A stretch of 13,493 bases of DNA, taken from assembly GCA_964348115.1 (NCBI GenBank), contig CAYGBY010000093.1, forward strand, positions 1-13,493. The letters run 5' to 3'. This stretch comes from Azophilus sp964348115. Lineage in GTDB: Bacteria; Pseudomonadota; Gammaproteobacteria; Pseudomonadales; Azotimanducaceae. Shown here one piece after another: positions 1-7,182 of the stretch. The stretch's first letter is position 1; each line of letters starts with the position of its first letter. A program made the translations under genes and the position numbers. Below the pieces are notes generated by a model. The model was not told the origin of the DNA, searched no databases, and worked only from the letters and a program-made list of their open reading frames with translations.

Positions 1-865
1 CGCGCAAGAACAACGACCTCAGCTCGGGCTCGGTCATGGGTTGTTTCCAGATCGGCGCCCAGACCTCGGCCTCCACGTTGCCAGCCTCCTTCTCGGCTTT
101 TGGCGACACGGCCGTCGTTATGAACGGGAACGCCCCCTTGGATTGACGGCGGCTGCCAAGCCGCCGGGACGCCCCGCCTGCGAAATATGGCAGGCCCTCA
201 CATGCCAGCGCCATCGCCCACGGCGTCACTTCTCCTTCGCGATACGCTTTCCTTGTGCCGTGGTTGAAGATTTTGTTGGCGGCTCCGAACCATGATCCGG
301 CGTTGAAGCCGCCGAGATGCTTGCACCCATGCCCATCGAGAAACGCCTTGAGATCATTAATCAATGAATCCCTGGTTGTCCTTTCGGGTGGCTTCTCAAT
401 GTACTTGACGGCCTTTTCCCAACCTATCCTGAAGTTTCGCTTTCCCGTATTGCCCCCGGTGCCGAGCAGGGGATTCATCCATATCTGGCCATCGAGCGCC
501 AGATGCGCCCCGAAGGCGGGCAGTGAGCGCTCCTCCGCCTCCAGGGCCCGCCAACGCGTCGTCTGTGTCGACACCTTCTTCTTTGTCTCCCGCGAGATCC
601 TTGTATCCGCCCTCTTAACCGTGTCCCACGGCATGTCGTATCGCGTCCAGCGGTTCATCTCGCCCACATCGCCCACATACTCGACAATGCGATCCAGTGT
701 GGCGGGCCCGCCGACGAGGTGGAAGCGGGCGTTCCGCCAACAGCACCGGACGCCCTGCCATTCCGGGTTCCGGGCGGCGAGCGAGAACAGCCCGAGCGCC
801 GAAAGGTAGACGCCGAGCGAATCCGCGCCCAGCCCGTTAAGCGATACGACGGGAAGACGGTTCAC
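1..865 (-). CDS. csx17: Csx17 (type I-G Cas8), N-terminal 288 residues, runs off left edge
   Basis: Reading the minus strand from a GTG at 865 gives an uninterrupted frame to the window edge, so this is the N-terminal part of a longer protein. Seen: an N-terminal GLGADSLGVYLSALGLFSLA stretch (about residues 11-30), a NPLLGTGGNTGKRNF motif near 132-146, a WAMALACEGLPYFAGGASRR stretch near 220-240, then a FPF segment and an EVWAPIWKQPMTEPELRSLF segment close to the edge. I recognise this motif order as Csx17, the large subunit (Cas8-like) of the type I-G (I-U) interference complex. By family knowledge it would take part in crRNA-guided target recognition. The GTG start overlaps the cas3 stop in a GTGA arrangement, implying translational coupling, and cas3-csx17 is the gene order known for type I-G. 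The C-terminal part, including other conserved motifs, cannot be judged. Identification is from remembered motifs, not a search. Confidence 0.85.
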   Translation of the reverse strand, partial: MNRLPVVSLNGLGADSLGVYLSALGLFSLAARNPEWQGVRCCWRNARFHLVGGPATLDRIVEYVGDVGEMNRWTRYDMPWDTVKRADTRISRETKKKVSTQTTRWRALEAEERSLPAFGAHLALDGQIWMNPLLGTGGNTGKRNFRIGWEKAVKYIEKPPERTTRDSLINDLKAFLDGHGCKHLGGFNAGSWFGAANKIFNHGTRKAYREGEVTPWAMALACEGLPYFAGGASRRLGSRRQSKGAFPFITTAVSPKAEKEAGNVEAEVWAPIWKQPMTEPELRSLFLR

Positions 866-3747
866 GGGTCAATTTCCTGCTTGGCACTGGGCGTCTTGCT
901 GGCCCGTGCGTCGGCGCAACGCACCAGCGTCTCCAAATAGGCCAGCGCGAACGGCCCGAGATTGCGCGGCTCGCCACATGGCACGGCGCCGCTAACACCC
1001 GGTGGCTGGCCATCAGGCTCCCATGCGCCAAGCAGGTCGGCGACAAGCCCGGTCCAGCCGGGCGCTTCGAAGATGAACTCCGATCCGTCTTCCGAGAAGC
1101 GGCCCGACGCGCCATCGACCGCGCAATCGAAGTCCAATGGCATCTCCTTCCACGGTAGCGGGTCAGTTGTCTTCCCTATCCCGCACACATCCCCGCCGTC
1201 CGTTGTTCGGGACGTGAGAACCGTTCGCACCTTGCCGTGGTGTGCAGCGGAGAGATATATCGACAGAGCGGGGAAGTCGCTGTCCTTCGCTCGGTAGTAG
1301 CTGTGCCACAGCGCCAGGGCCGTCGCCGCCTCATGGCGAAGGCCCGGGCGAAAGGGGACATTCCACGCCCACCGGACGCACGGTAACGCCTGGACGAATT
1401 CGAGTGCATCGGGAGGCACTTTGGAGTTCGTATGCCATGTAAGCCTGATGTTGTCGACTGTATCCCTTTCTTCAACGCGCTCGCGCACAGCTTGGCTATG
1501 CCGTACGCCTTTCGTCCGAAGAATGGCCTCGGTCTTGCTTGCGGTGGCGGAGGCCGTGCTGATATCCGTGATGAGCACAAACTGATACGGCGCCTTTGCC
1601 CATACGATGCCTCCCTGCGGCGGCTTGGGCAATTTCCCCTGCCATTGCGGCAACGCTTTGCCAATGTCGTGACATGAGGATGCGCGAATGACCGCCGAGG
1701 CCACGTCGCTATCCAGCTTCAGCGCCTGGACAATTTGTCCGGCCTCCCTTTCGGTGTCCCCTAGGTGGTCCGCCAATGTGACCCAGTGTCCGCTCTCGCT
1801 GTATAGATCGTCCTCGAACCTCTCGTGCGGCACCCCGGGGTGCGGCGCCTCATCCAGCTTGTCGGCCTTGCTCCCGGTCCAGCCGAGTTCGCGGGAATAC
1901 CCTCCATCATCGCGCCGGAGCATCACGAGCATGCCCGGGCGGATCTCTCCATTGCGAACCGGCTCCCATGTCTCGCGCTTGTCGTCCCAAATCCAACCGT
2001 TTCTCTTCTGCTCCCTCTTAAGGAATTCCCGCAGTCTGTGGGTGGCGACGGGGCAGCCTTCGTCGCGGGCAAACGCCGGTCCGACCAATCCCTCCGAACG
2101 CTGCAACTCGGTGCCGGAATGCCACTCGCGCCAGAAGACCGTTATGTCGGCGTTGTCGTCTTGGCTTCGGACAAATGGGCTCACATCGGTGAAGCCGCCG
2201 AAAACATCCGGCTCCGTCGAAAAGAGTCCATGCACGTCGAGGGCCCTAGGGCACGGTTCTGGCGCGGGAGTGAGTGCTTCCTCCGCCCAACCTCTCGCTT
2301 CGTCACATGTTCTCAACCTTTCCAGGGCGTCTTCCGCGGAGAGCGCGTCGTCGGAGTCGCACACGGTGGCCAATCTCTCGATGAGTTTGTGCCCGAGCTT
2401 GACCGCCTGGGCTTCGTAGGGGCCGATGAACGGCGCGCCCCTATTCGGCTTCTCCGGCCCTTCCCAGAAGAAGGCGTAGGCGTTTCTGTTCAACCGCCCG
2501 TCCCGATTCAGTCTTCCGAGGCGCTGGATCGTGGGCGGCCAGGGGGCGATCTCCGACCATAGCCGCCGCGCCGATATGTCAACGCCGGCCTCGATAACTT
2601 GTGTTGACACGCAAATGAGCCCCGGAATCGAAACAGTCTCATCCGTGACGGCGCGTTTGCGGGCCACCTCAAAGTCGAGAAGTTTACCTTGGTTTTCGTC
2701 GCGGTCCCTCGCACGGAAGCGCGAGGTTAGAAGAAGAGTGTGGGAGACACCCCGGTAGGCGCCCCGAACGGCATTGTATACCCGTTGCGCAAGCGAGACA
2801 GTATTGCAGACGACAAGGCTCAAACTCCCCTCTTGATGCTCACTGGCCACGGCTTCGGCCAGCGCTCGTGCGAAGAAGGCTAGCGGCTTGGCTTCCGGCA
2901 GGGTTGTTTCCACGTCTCCTGCGGGCGGGGGTGGTGGCTTCCACAGCTTGCACGGACGACGTGCCTGAAGAATCTCGTGTGTCCGATCAAGCTCCTGCAG
3001 GCTCACGAGCAGCGGTTCGGGCAGTTTCTCGCTCATTCTTCGGTCAAGCGTATCGAGAAACTCGGGACGAATCGTCGCACTCATCCACCACGTTACACAG
3101 GGTTTCAGACTCTTGAAGCGATCATTCCTCATCCAGTCGAGTTGCGCCGATGTCCAGACCCCCGGCCCCATCAACTGCACTTCGTCCATGACCCACAGGC
3201 AATCGTTGTTCAGAAGTCCGAAGTGCATCGGCCAGCGATACCGGCTCATCCCGTAGCCGCGATTGAGAGCGCGGGAAAGCAGCATGTCCTGCGTGCCCAC
3301 AAGCACTGCGTTCCGCTCCGCATGAACATCCCATTCGTCGACATCTTCGCCTCCCATTAGCACATGGAGGCCGACTTCATTGGATAGATCAAGGCTCTCC
3401 AGCCACTGACCAACGTTCTTCCTGGTTTGTTCGACCAGCGTCCGCATCGGCAGGCAGTAAACGAGACGGCGCGGCCAGTCGCTGCGCCGTCTCACAATAC
3501 GGTTCCAAAGCCACGCCAGTACGACCGCGCTTGTTTTCCCGAAACCCGTGGGTATGTCGATGAGCGTCGACTCACAGGCGCTGCTGTTGTTCAGCCAGTC
3601 ATCACGACCTCGCGCCCGGCGCTTGCCGCAGGCAAGCCGCACCTGGTAATCATGCGGACTGAACCCCGTCGCCTTCTCGAACAGGCGATCAAACCTGATC
3701 TGTTGATCTGTTAGTCGGTGTGGAATATTGCCCCCTGAGTTAAACAC
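862..3747 (-). CDS. cas3: CRISPR-associated helicase-nuclease Cas3, type I-G (HD domain C-terminal)
   Basis: A 961-residue superfamily-2 helicase with a C-terminal HD nuclease, which would unwind and degrade DNA recruited by the type I-G effector complex. Visible motifs: Walker A PTGFGKT (66-72), DEVQ box in the DEAH position (188-191), SAT motif III (223-225), QVIEAGVDIS motif V (383-392), QRLGRLNR motif VI (408-415). HD-domain residues follow: H661, the CHDIGK motif (H693-D694), RHE (804-806) and the paired histidines H836-H837. Helicase first and HD last is the layout of type I-G/I-U Cas3, opposite to the usual HD-helicase order. The start is GTG at 3747; the AGG upstream is a weak ribosome site, and no in-frame ATG occurs until residue 101, inside the helicase core. 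An extended -10-like TGCTAAAAT lies at 3761-3769 on this strand, but it would leave only a very short leader. All catalytic motifs look intact. Confidence 0.93.
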   Translation of the reverse strand: MFNSGGNIPHRLTDQQIRFDRLFEKATGFSPHDYQVRLACGKRRARGRDDWLNNSSACESTLIDIPTGFGKTSAVVLAWLWNRIVRRRSDWPRRLVYCLPMRTLVEQTRKNVGQWLESLDLSNEVGLHVLMGGEDVDEWDVHAERNAVLVGTQDMLLSRALNRGYGMSRYRWPMHFGLLNNDCLWVMDEVQLMGPGVWTSAQLDWMRNDRFKSLKPCVTWWMSATIRPEFLDTLDRRMSEKLPEPLLVSLQELDRTHEILQARRPCKLWKPPPPPAGDVETTLPEAKPLAFFARALAEAVASEHQEGSLSLVVCNTVSLAQRVYNAVRGAYRGVSHTLLLTSRFRARDRDENQGKLLDFEVARKRAVTDETVSIPGLICVSTQVIEAGVDISARRLWSEIAPWPPTIQRLGRLNRDGRLNRNAYAFFWEGPEKPNRGAPFIGPYEAQAVKLGHKLIERLATVCDSDDALSAEDALERLRTCDEARGWAEEALTPAPEPCPRALDVHGLFSTEPDVFGGFTDVSPFVRSQDDNADITVFWREWHSGTELQRSEGLVGPAFARDEGCPVATHRLREFLKREQKRNGWIWDDKRETWEPVRNGEIRPGMLVMLRRDDGGYSRELGWTGSKADKLDEAPHPGVPHERFEDDLYSESGHWVTLADHLGDTEREAGQIVQALKLDSDVASAVIRASSCHDIGKALPQWQGKLPKPPQGGIVWAKAPYQFVLITDISTASATASKTEAILRTKGVRHSQAVRERVEERDTVDNIRLTWHTNSKVPPDALEFVQALPCVRWAWNVPFRPGLRHEAATALALWHSYYRAKDSDFPALSIYLSAAHHGKVRTVLTSRTTDGGDVCGIGKTTDPLPWKEMPLDFDCAVDGASGRFSEDGSEFIFEAPGWTGLVADLLGAWEPDGQPPGVSGAVPCGEPRNLGPFALAYLETLVRCADARASKTPSAKQEIDP

Positions 3748-3812
3748 AACAACCTAAGTCATTTTAGCAGGAACGGACGAGTATGCGTTGTACTTGCGGG
3801 ACAGCACACTAG

Positions 3813-4068
3813 GGAACCTCTGAACAAGTCGCGTTCGCCCAGCGCCCCGCTGTTTGCGGGCGGAGATGGCGTTGCGGCCAAGGGAAGGCGACCCGCAGAG
3901 CAGGCATTCCACAGTCCGTGCGCCGCGGGGCGCCCTTCGGGAGGGCCTAAAGGGCGCGCTGGCTGTGTTGCGGCTCATTGTGTGGGGGACAAGCCACACG
4001 GCTTCGCCGCGCCTTGCCATCACGCCCTTTAGGTTCCTCTGGGCTTCCGGGACTTGTTCAGGGGTTCC
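3813..4068 (-). mobile_element. MITE copy 1, IS5-type, 256 bp, flanked by CTAG
   Basis: The segment begins GGAACCTCTGAACAAGTC and ends with the imperfect reverse complement GACTTGTTCAGGGGTTCC, so it has terminal inverted repeats of about 18 bp. It is flanked on both sides by CTAG (3809-3812 and 4069-4072), a 4-bp target duplication matching the YTAR sites known for IS5-group elements. It encodes no transposase; open frames inside it are incidental. A second copy lies in the opposite orientation at 6866-7124, alike at roughly nine of ten positions by eye. The element sits about 65 bp upstream of the cas3 start. The parent insertion sequence that would supply transposase in trans is not in the window. 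Assignment to IS5 rests on target site and end layout, not on a database match. Confidence 0.85.
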
Positions 4069-4072
4069 CTAG

Positions 4073-4469
4073 CTCAGTCAGGCACATTTTAAAGTGCCGT
4101 AGGTGGGAGCGGGCTGTTCGGGGCTGTTGGGCGGGGGCGGGTCCGATGGAGGGCTTGGATTGGCTGTTGAGCCGCCGAACATCTCTAGGAACCCTAGGCA
4201 GTGCCCATCACCCTATCCCATTCCGCCCGTTCGGCGGCGTCCCGAACCGGGCGAACCGCCACCTCCGAAAGGGGAAATCCCAACATCTTCGCCACCTCAC
4301 CCATCGCCAAACTCCCAAACAACAGCCGGAAGCGCATTGTGAACCCTCCCGCGGGTTTTGTTCACCGCGGATGTTTCGCCCGCCAAATCAACGGGTTGGG
4401 ATCGCCTTTAAGATGGCCTTGGGGCTGAGCCGGTACACCGAATTGCCCTGACCTAGTACGGCTGTTAGA
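4073..4469. other. Gene-poor stretch with small palindrome and CTAG footprint
   Basis: Apart from the possible 47-residue ORF listed separately, I see no convincing gene here. At 4081-4098 lies GGCACATTTTAAAGTGCC, an imperfect palindrome that could form a 5-bp stem or bind a dimeric protein. At 4185-4197 two CTAG sites bracket GAACC, resembling a MITE end between target duplicates. Plus-strand frames across 4103-4451 are low-complexity readings of GC-rich DNA without recognisable domains. Confidence 0.4.
4194..4337 (-). CDS. Possible small hypothetical protein (47 residues)
   Basis: On the minus strand an ATG at 4337 follows a good ribosome-site-like GGGAGGG at about 7 nt and opens a 47-residue frame ending in TAG inside a CTAG. 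The product contains AMGEVAKMLGFPLSEVAVRP (about residues 11-30), which could be a helix-turn-helix-like region, but I do not recognise a family. The stop lies in the CTAG-GAACC-CTAG footprint, so the frame may have been cut short by an insertion or excision event. It could equally be a chance frame. Confidence 0.3.
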   Translation of the reverse strand: MRFRLLFGSLAMGEVAKMLGFPLSEVAVRPVRDAAERAEWDRVMGTA

Positions 4470-4541
4470 ATGCCCGACCCGAAGGATGCCATCATCTGGC
4501 TGGAGAAGACGTTGACCAAGATCCGGGGAGAATTATCGTGA
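4470..4541 (+). CDS. Possible tiny ORF (23 residues), first of three overlapping ORFs
   Basis: ATG at 4470 opens a 23-residue frame (begins MPDPKDAIIWLEKTL) whose TGA overlaps the GTG start of the next ORF in a GTGA arrangement. The tight overlap and plausible amphipathic composition are the only support; no strong ribosome site precedes it. It may be a leader peptide, the tail of a decayed gene, or chance. No family recognised. Confidence 0.3.
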   Translation: MPDPKDAIIWLEKTLTKIRGELS

Positions 4542-4747
4542 GTCGGATGGACGAGCTTCTGAAATTGCGTGGACCCGCCATGACGGTCGATCAGATCATG
4601 GAAGTATTCGGCGAAGCGAGAGAAGTGCACCAGCAAGCCCTAATCGCAATGGGACAGCAAACCATCTCGACCAGTACCCCTGTCGTGTCGACTGAGGGCG
4701 TAATTAATTTAACTCCCGACTTCAGTTCGAGGACGGACCACGGCTAA
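4538..4747 (+). CDS. Small hypothetical protein (69 residues)
   Basis: Starts with GTG at 4538, preceded by CGGGGAG at 4523-4529 as a reasonable ribosome site. An internal ATG at residue 4 is an alternative. The first 40 residues look helical and charged (RMDELLKLRGPAMTVDQIME), followed by a Ser/Thr-rich tail. It overlaps the upstream 23-residue ORF by 4 nt and the downstream 48-residue ORF by 1 nt (TAATG), as in a compact operon. I do not recognise a family; small phage-like or toxin-antitoxin-like genes are possible but unsupported. Confidence 0.45.
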   Translation: MSRMDELLKLRGPAMTVDQIMEVFGEAREVHQQALIAMGQQTISTSTPVVSTEGVINLTPDFSSRTDHG

Positions 4748-4893
4748 TGGACCAAGAAAGCAAGCCTCCATCAGAAGGGGCGGATTCGGACAATACGATT
4801 CTGGATCCGCTACCGAAAACATACGGGGAGCTGCTGCAGTTGCTCCAGCAGAAAGGGGAATTTAACCCCTACAAGTTTCGTCTCGCCGCTTAA
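4747..4893 (+). CDS. Small hypothetical protein (48 residues), possibly truncated
   Basis: ATG at 4747 shares its A with the preceding TAA (TAATG), implying coupled translation. The product has an acidic Pro/Ser-rich N-terminus and a helical TYGELLQLLQQKGEFNPYKF segment (about residues 26-45), ending at TAA 4891-4893. The same frame continues after that TAA with no further stop until 4998, and the -1 frame is also open from 4866 to 5069. The present gene may therefore be a shortened form of a longer one. No family recognised. Confidence 0.4.
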   Translation: MDQESKPPSEGADSDNTILDPLPKTYGELLQLLQQKGEFNPYKFRLAA

Positions 4894-5069
4894 AAGGTCT
4901 ACGAAAACTCATTGGGTATAGCTTGGGGTCGGGAGCACTCATCCCAGGTAGTCAATATGCCGATATCTACTCCAGGACGATCACCGCCCAACCACTGAAC
5001 CCTTTTCCCGTCTACATCCAGGGCGAGCATCTAACCCGTATCCGTCACCAACTCGACGGCGTTGGTTGA
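4894..5069 (+). other. Possible decayed coding DNA downstream of the 48-residue ORF
   Basis: Two overlapping frames are open here without a usual start codon. One continues the 48-residue ORF past its TAA up to 4998. The other, in the -1 frame, ends at 5069 and reads as a protein-like sequence containing GSGALIPGSQYADIYSRTIT and NPFPVYIQGEHLTRIRHQLD. Neither matches a family I know. This is consistent with a gene broken by a nonsense or frameshift mutation, but chance cannot be excluded. Confidence 0.25.
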
Positions 5070-5092
5070 ACGGGCAGGCTAACGGCTGGGGG

Positions 5093-5455
5093 TTCCGCAT
5101 TGCGCCCGAGCCCAGTGTGCGCCAGTCAGGCCTAGACGTCGCTGACCGTGCATCAGAACGTAGGCGAAGGGCGCGAAATGCAGCCGCAATTGGTTGGTGT
5201 GCAGCGTCGTCGTGCTCTTACGGTCGGCGAACAGATCGATCTGACTCTCTTTTTTGCGGTTTTCCACGTCGTCGCGGGCGCAATATAGCTGTTCGTGGAG
5301 TCGTTGCAGCCTGGCCGCCTCCCGGCCCAAGCTGGCCACCACGAAGTGGGGGTTGGGGCCCTTTGCCAGATGCTTGGCCTTGGCCACCACGCGGTGCGCA
5401 CGGCGCCAGGATGTTCGGATCCGGTAGCGAAACGTCTGGAGCCGCCGCGAAGGCG
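5093..5455 (-). pseudogene. IS1380-family transposase, C-terminal fragment
   Basis: The minus-strand frame here contains the C-terminal hallmark segments of IS1380-family DDE transposases: RVVAKAKHLAKGPNPHFVVA, LYCARDDVENRKKESQIDLF, ADRKSTTTLHTNQLRLHFAP and FAYVLMHGQRRLGLTGA. The YCARxxxENRxKExQxDLF block includes the catalytic Glu region in this family. The fragment begins abruptly near 5455 without the N-terminal two thirds of the protein, and on the other side stops a few residues after ARAQCGT, where the family normally continues with a conserved IRLKLLKIGA-type end. It is therefore a truncated, inactive relic. Family identity is from remembered motifs. Its upstream edge lies just before the start of the DsbA-like gene on the other strand. 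Confidence 0.85.
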
Positions 5456-5535
5456 CGCCCATCGTGGCATGGCGGCCGTGGGATTCATGCAGGTTGGCGG
5501 AACTCCGGGTCAGCTTGCTGTATAGTTGCGGCCCC

Positions 5536-6210
5536 ATGCACCCTTTGCAGTCAAGCGCCCCACTCATCGTCTATGTGGACTTCAAAAGCCCCTACGCCTT
5601 TCTGGCCTTGGCGCCCACTTACGAGTTGGAGGAGGATTTCGGCATCGAAATCGACTGGCGCCACCTGACCTTGGACATCGGCAGCTACTTGGGCACCGCC
5701 AAGGCGGACACCAAGGGCAGGGTGCTGGAAAGCAGCCGCTCCAAGGATCAGTGGGCTTGGGTGCGGTACGCCTACCGGGACGCCAAGCGCACTGCCCGCC
5801 AGCGCGGGCTGGTGCTGAAGGGCACCGTGAAGATCTGGGATTCCTCGCTGGCCGGCATCGGCCTGCAATGGGCCAAGGCGGCCGGCCGGGAATGCCTGAA
5901 GCACTATCTGACCACCGGCTATGAACGCTTCTGGCGCCGTGAGTTGGACATTGAGGATCCGGCGGTCATTACGGCCCTGCTGGCGGAGGCTGGCGCCCCC
6001 ACCGCTGGATTTTCGGACTACCTGAAAGGACCGGGCCGGGAGGCGCACGATGCCTTGCAGAGCCGGCTGCTGCCTGCGGGCATATTCGGCGTTCCCACCT
6101 ATGTGTTTGGTGATCAAGTCTTTTTTGGCCGGGAACACCTGCCGGTGGTGCGCTGGCATCTAGCTGGGCGCAAGGGCCGCGCCCCGGACGTCGCCTACCA
6201 ACCCTTCTAA
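5536..6210 (+). CDS. DsbA/GST-kappa thioredoxin-fold protein (HCCA isomerase-like)
   Basis: A 224-residue cytoplasmic-looking protein with the fold of 2-hydroxychromene-2-carboxylate isomerase and GST kappa. Seen: VYVDFKSPYAFLAL at 12-25, where Ser-Pro-Tyr replaces the CxxC of true disulfide oxidoreductases, and GVPTYVFG at 185-192 with the cis-proline, followed by FFGREHLPVVRWHL typical of the family C-terminus. Family members bind glutathione and act on aromatic degradation intermediates or glutathione conjugates; the substrate here is unknown. I chose ATG 5536 because the frame could extend to 5464 but the upstream part looks non-homologous and adjoins an insertion-sequence relic. There is no clear ribosome site; a TATAGT at 5521-5526 would place transcription start almost at the ATG. 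It is followed after 4 nt by a paralogue. Confidence 0.8.
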   Translation: MHPLQSSAPLIVYVDFKSPYAFLALAPTYELEEDFGIEIDWRHLTLDIGSYLGTAKADTKGRVLESSRSKDQWAWVRYAYRDAKRTARQRGLVLKGTVKIWDSSLAGIGLQWAKAAGRECLKHYLTTGYERFWRRELDIEDPAVITALLAEAGAPTAGFSDYLKGPGREAHDALQSRLLPAGIFGVPTYVFGDQVFFGREHLPVVRWHLAGRKGRAPDVAYQPF

Positions 6211-6214
6211 CCGC

Positions 6215-6847
6215 ATGGCCGCTATGCAACTGGTCGCCTACATCGACTTCAAGAGCGCCAACGCCCGCTTGGCGCTGAAGCCAACCTTGGCCTCGGTGGG
6301 CGAAGCCGGCGCATCCGTGGACTTCAGGCCCCTTCACCTGGAGCGTCGCTTGTCGAAGCTAAGAACCGCCGGCAGCGCAAGGGGCAAGCTGCACGCCGAA
6401 GTTCGTTCCGCCTATCGCCGCCGCGAGCAGGCGTTTTACGCCCAGGCGCAGGGCATTGCCTTCCTGCCGCCGGACAGGATGTTCGAGAGCTTTGCCGCCA
6501 ACGCGGGCTTGGCTTGGCTGCAACGCCAAGGCGCGGACTGGGCGCGGCGCCGAGACTACGTGGCGCAAGTGTTTGAGGCCGTTTGGGCGGGCCGAATGAA
6601 CCCCGCGGACCAGCAAGCGGTGGCCGCCGCCCTCGCTGCGGTCGGCGACGCGCCCAGGGGCTTTGCCGCCTACCTGCGCGAGCAGGCGGAAACGGATCTG
6701 GCCGAAGTGCGCGACGAGGCCCGATCCCTAGGAGCCAACGACACCCCCGCGTATCTGGTGGGTGGCGAACTCTACGTGGGCCGCGCCCACCTGCCGGTCA
6801 TCCGCTGGTGGCTCACCGGGCAACAGGGCGAACCGCCCATCGGCTGA
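6215..6847 (+). CDS. Second DsbA-like thioredoxin-fold protein, degenerate active site
   Basis: A 210-residue protein in the same family as its upstream neighbour, starting 4 nt after it and so probably co-translated. It retains the N-terminal strand VAYIDFKSANARLAL (7-21) and the C-terminal NDTPAYLVGGELYVGRAHLP (175-194) with the cis-proline at 178. Where the neighbour has Ser-Pro-Tyr it has Ser-Ala-Asn, so the usual active-site proline and tyrosine are missing. The two probably arose by tandem duplication and may form a heterodimer in which this partner is structural; that is inference. An alternative start is the ATG at residue 4. The MITE begins 18 nt after its stop. Confidence 0.72.
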   Translation: MAAMQLVAYIDFKSANARLALKPTLASVGEAGASVDFRPLHLERRLSKLRTAGSARGKLHAEVRSAYRRREQAFYAQAQGIAFLPPDRMFESFAANAGLAWLQRQGADWARRRDYVAQVFEAVWAGRMNPADQQAVAAALAAVGDAPRGFAAYLREQAETDLAEVRDEARSLGANDTPAYLVGGELYVGRAHLPVIRWWLTGQQGEPPIG

Positions 6848-6865
6848 CGGCGCCCGCTTCTCTAC

Positions 6866-7124
6866 GGGACCTCTGAACAAGTCCCGGAAGCCCAGATGAG
6901 CCTAAAGGGCGTGATTGCAAGGCGCGGCGAAGCCCTGTGGCTTGCCCCCCACACAATGAGCCGCAACACAGCCGGCGCACCCTTTAGGCCCTCCCGAAGG
7001 GCGCCCCGCGGCGCACGGACCGTGGAATGCCCTCTGCTCTGCGGGTTGCCTTCCCATGGCCGCAACGCCATCTCCCGCTGCTGAGAGCGGGGCGCTGGGC
7101 GAACGCGACTTGTTCAGAGGTTCT
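6866..7124 (+). mobile_element. MITE copy 2, IS5-type, 259 bp
   Basis: Inverted copy of the element at 3813-4068, with ends GGGACCTCTGAACAAGTC and GACTTGTTCAGAGGTTCT. The flanks are CTAC (6862-6865) and CTAG (7125-7128), an eroded 4-bp target duplication. It lies between the thioredoxin-fold pair and the first lipoprotein gene. The paralogous lipoprotein region at 10575-10578 has the same CTAGGCAAA context with no element, representing the empty site. No transposase is encoded. Confidence 0.85.
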
Positions 7125-7182
7125 CTAGGCAAAACTCTCGAGCATGGCGTAGCATGATGGCACCCCAACATTGAGAGAACCT

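Noticed and set aside
255..809. Plus-strand frame of 184 codons opposite csx17
   Set aside because: It is antisense to the motif-bearing Csx17 frame and has no recognisable domain.
1688..2562. Long plus-strand frames (about 245 codons) opposite cas3
   Set aside because: They lie entirely inside cas3, whose frame carries all helicase and HD motifs; GC-rich DNA commonly leaves the opposite strand open.
3754..4023. Open frames inside MITE copy 1 and the equivalent ones in copy 2
   Set aside because: Frames differ between copies because of small indels, and no transposase or other domain is seen; the element is non-coding.
4388..4636. Minus-strand 82-codon frame
   Set aside because: It runs antisense to the overlapping small plus-strand ORFs and lacks a ribosome site or family resemblance.
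5464..5535. Upstream extension of the first thioredoxin-fold gene to ATG 5464
   Set aside because: The added 24 residues are not like the family N-terminus, which begins with a short lead into the VYVDFKSPY strand; ATG 5536 fits better.
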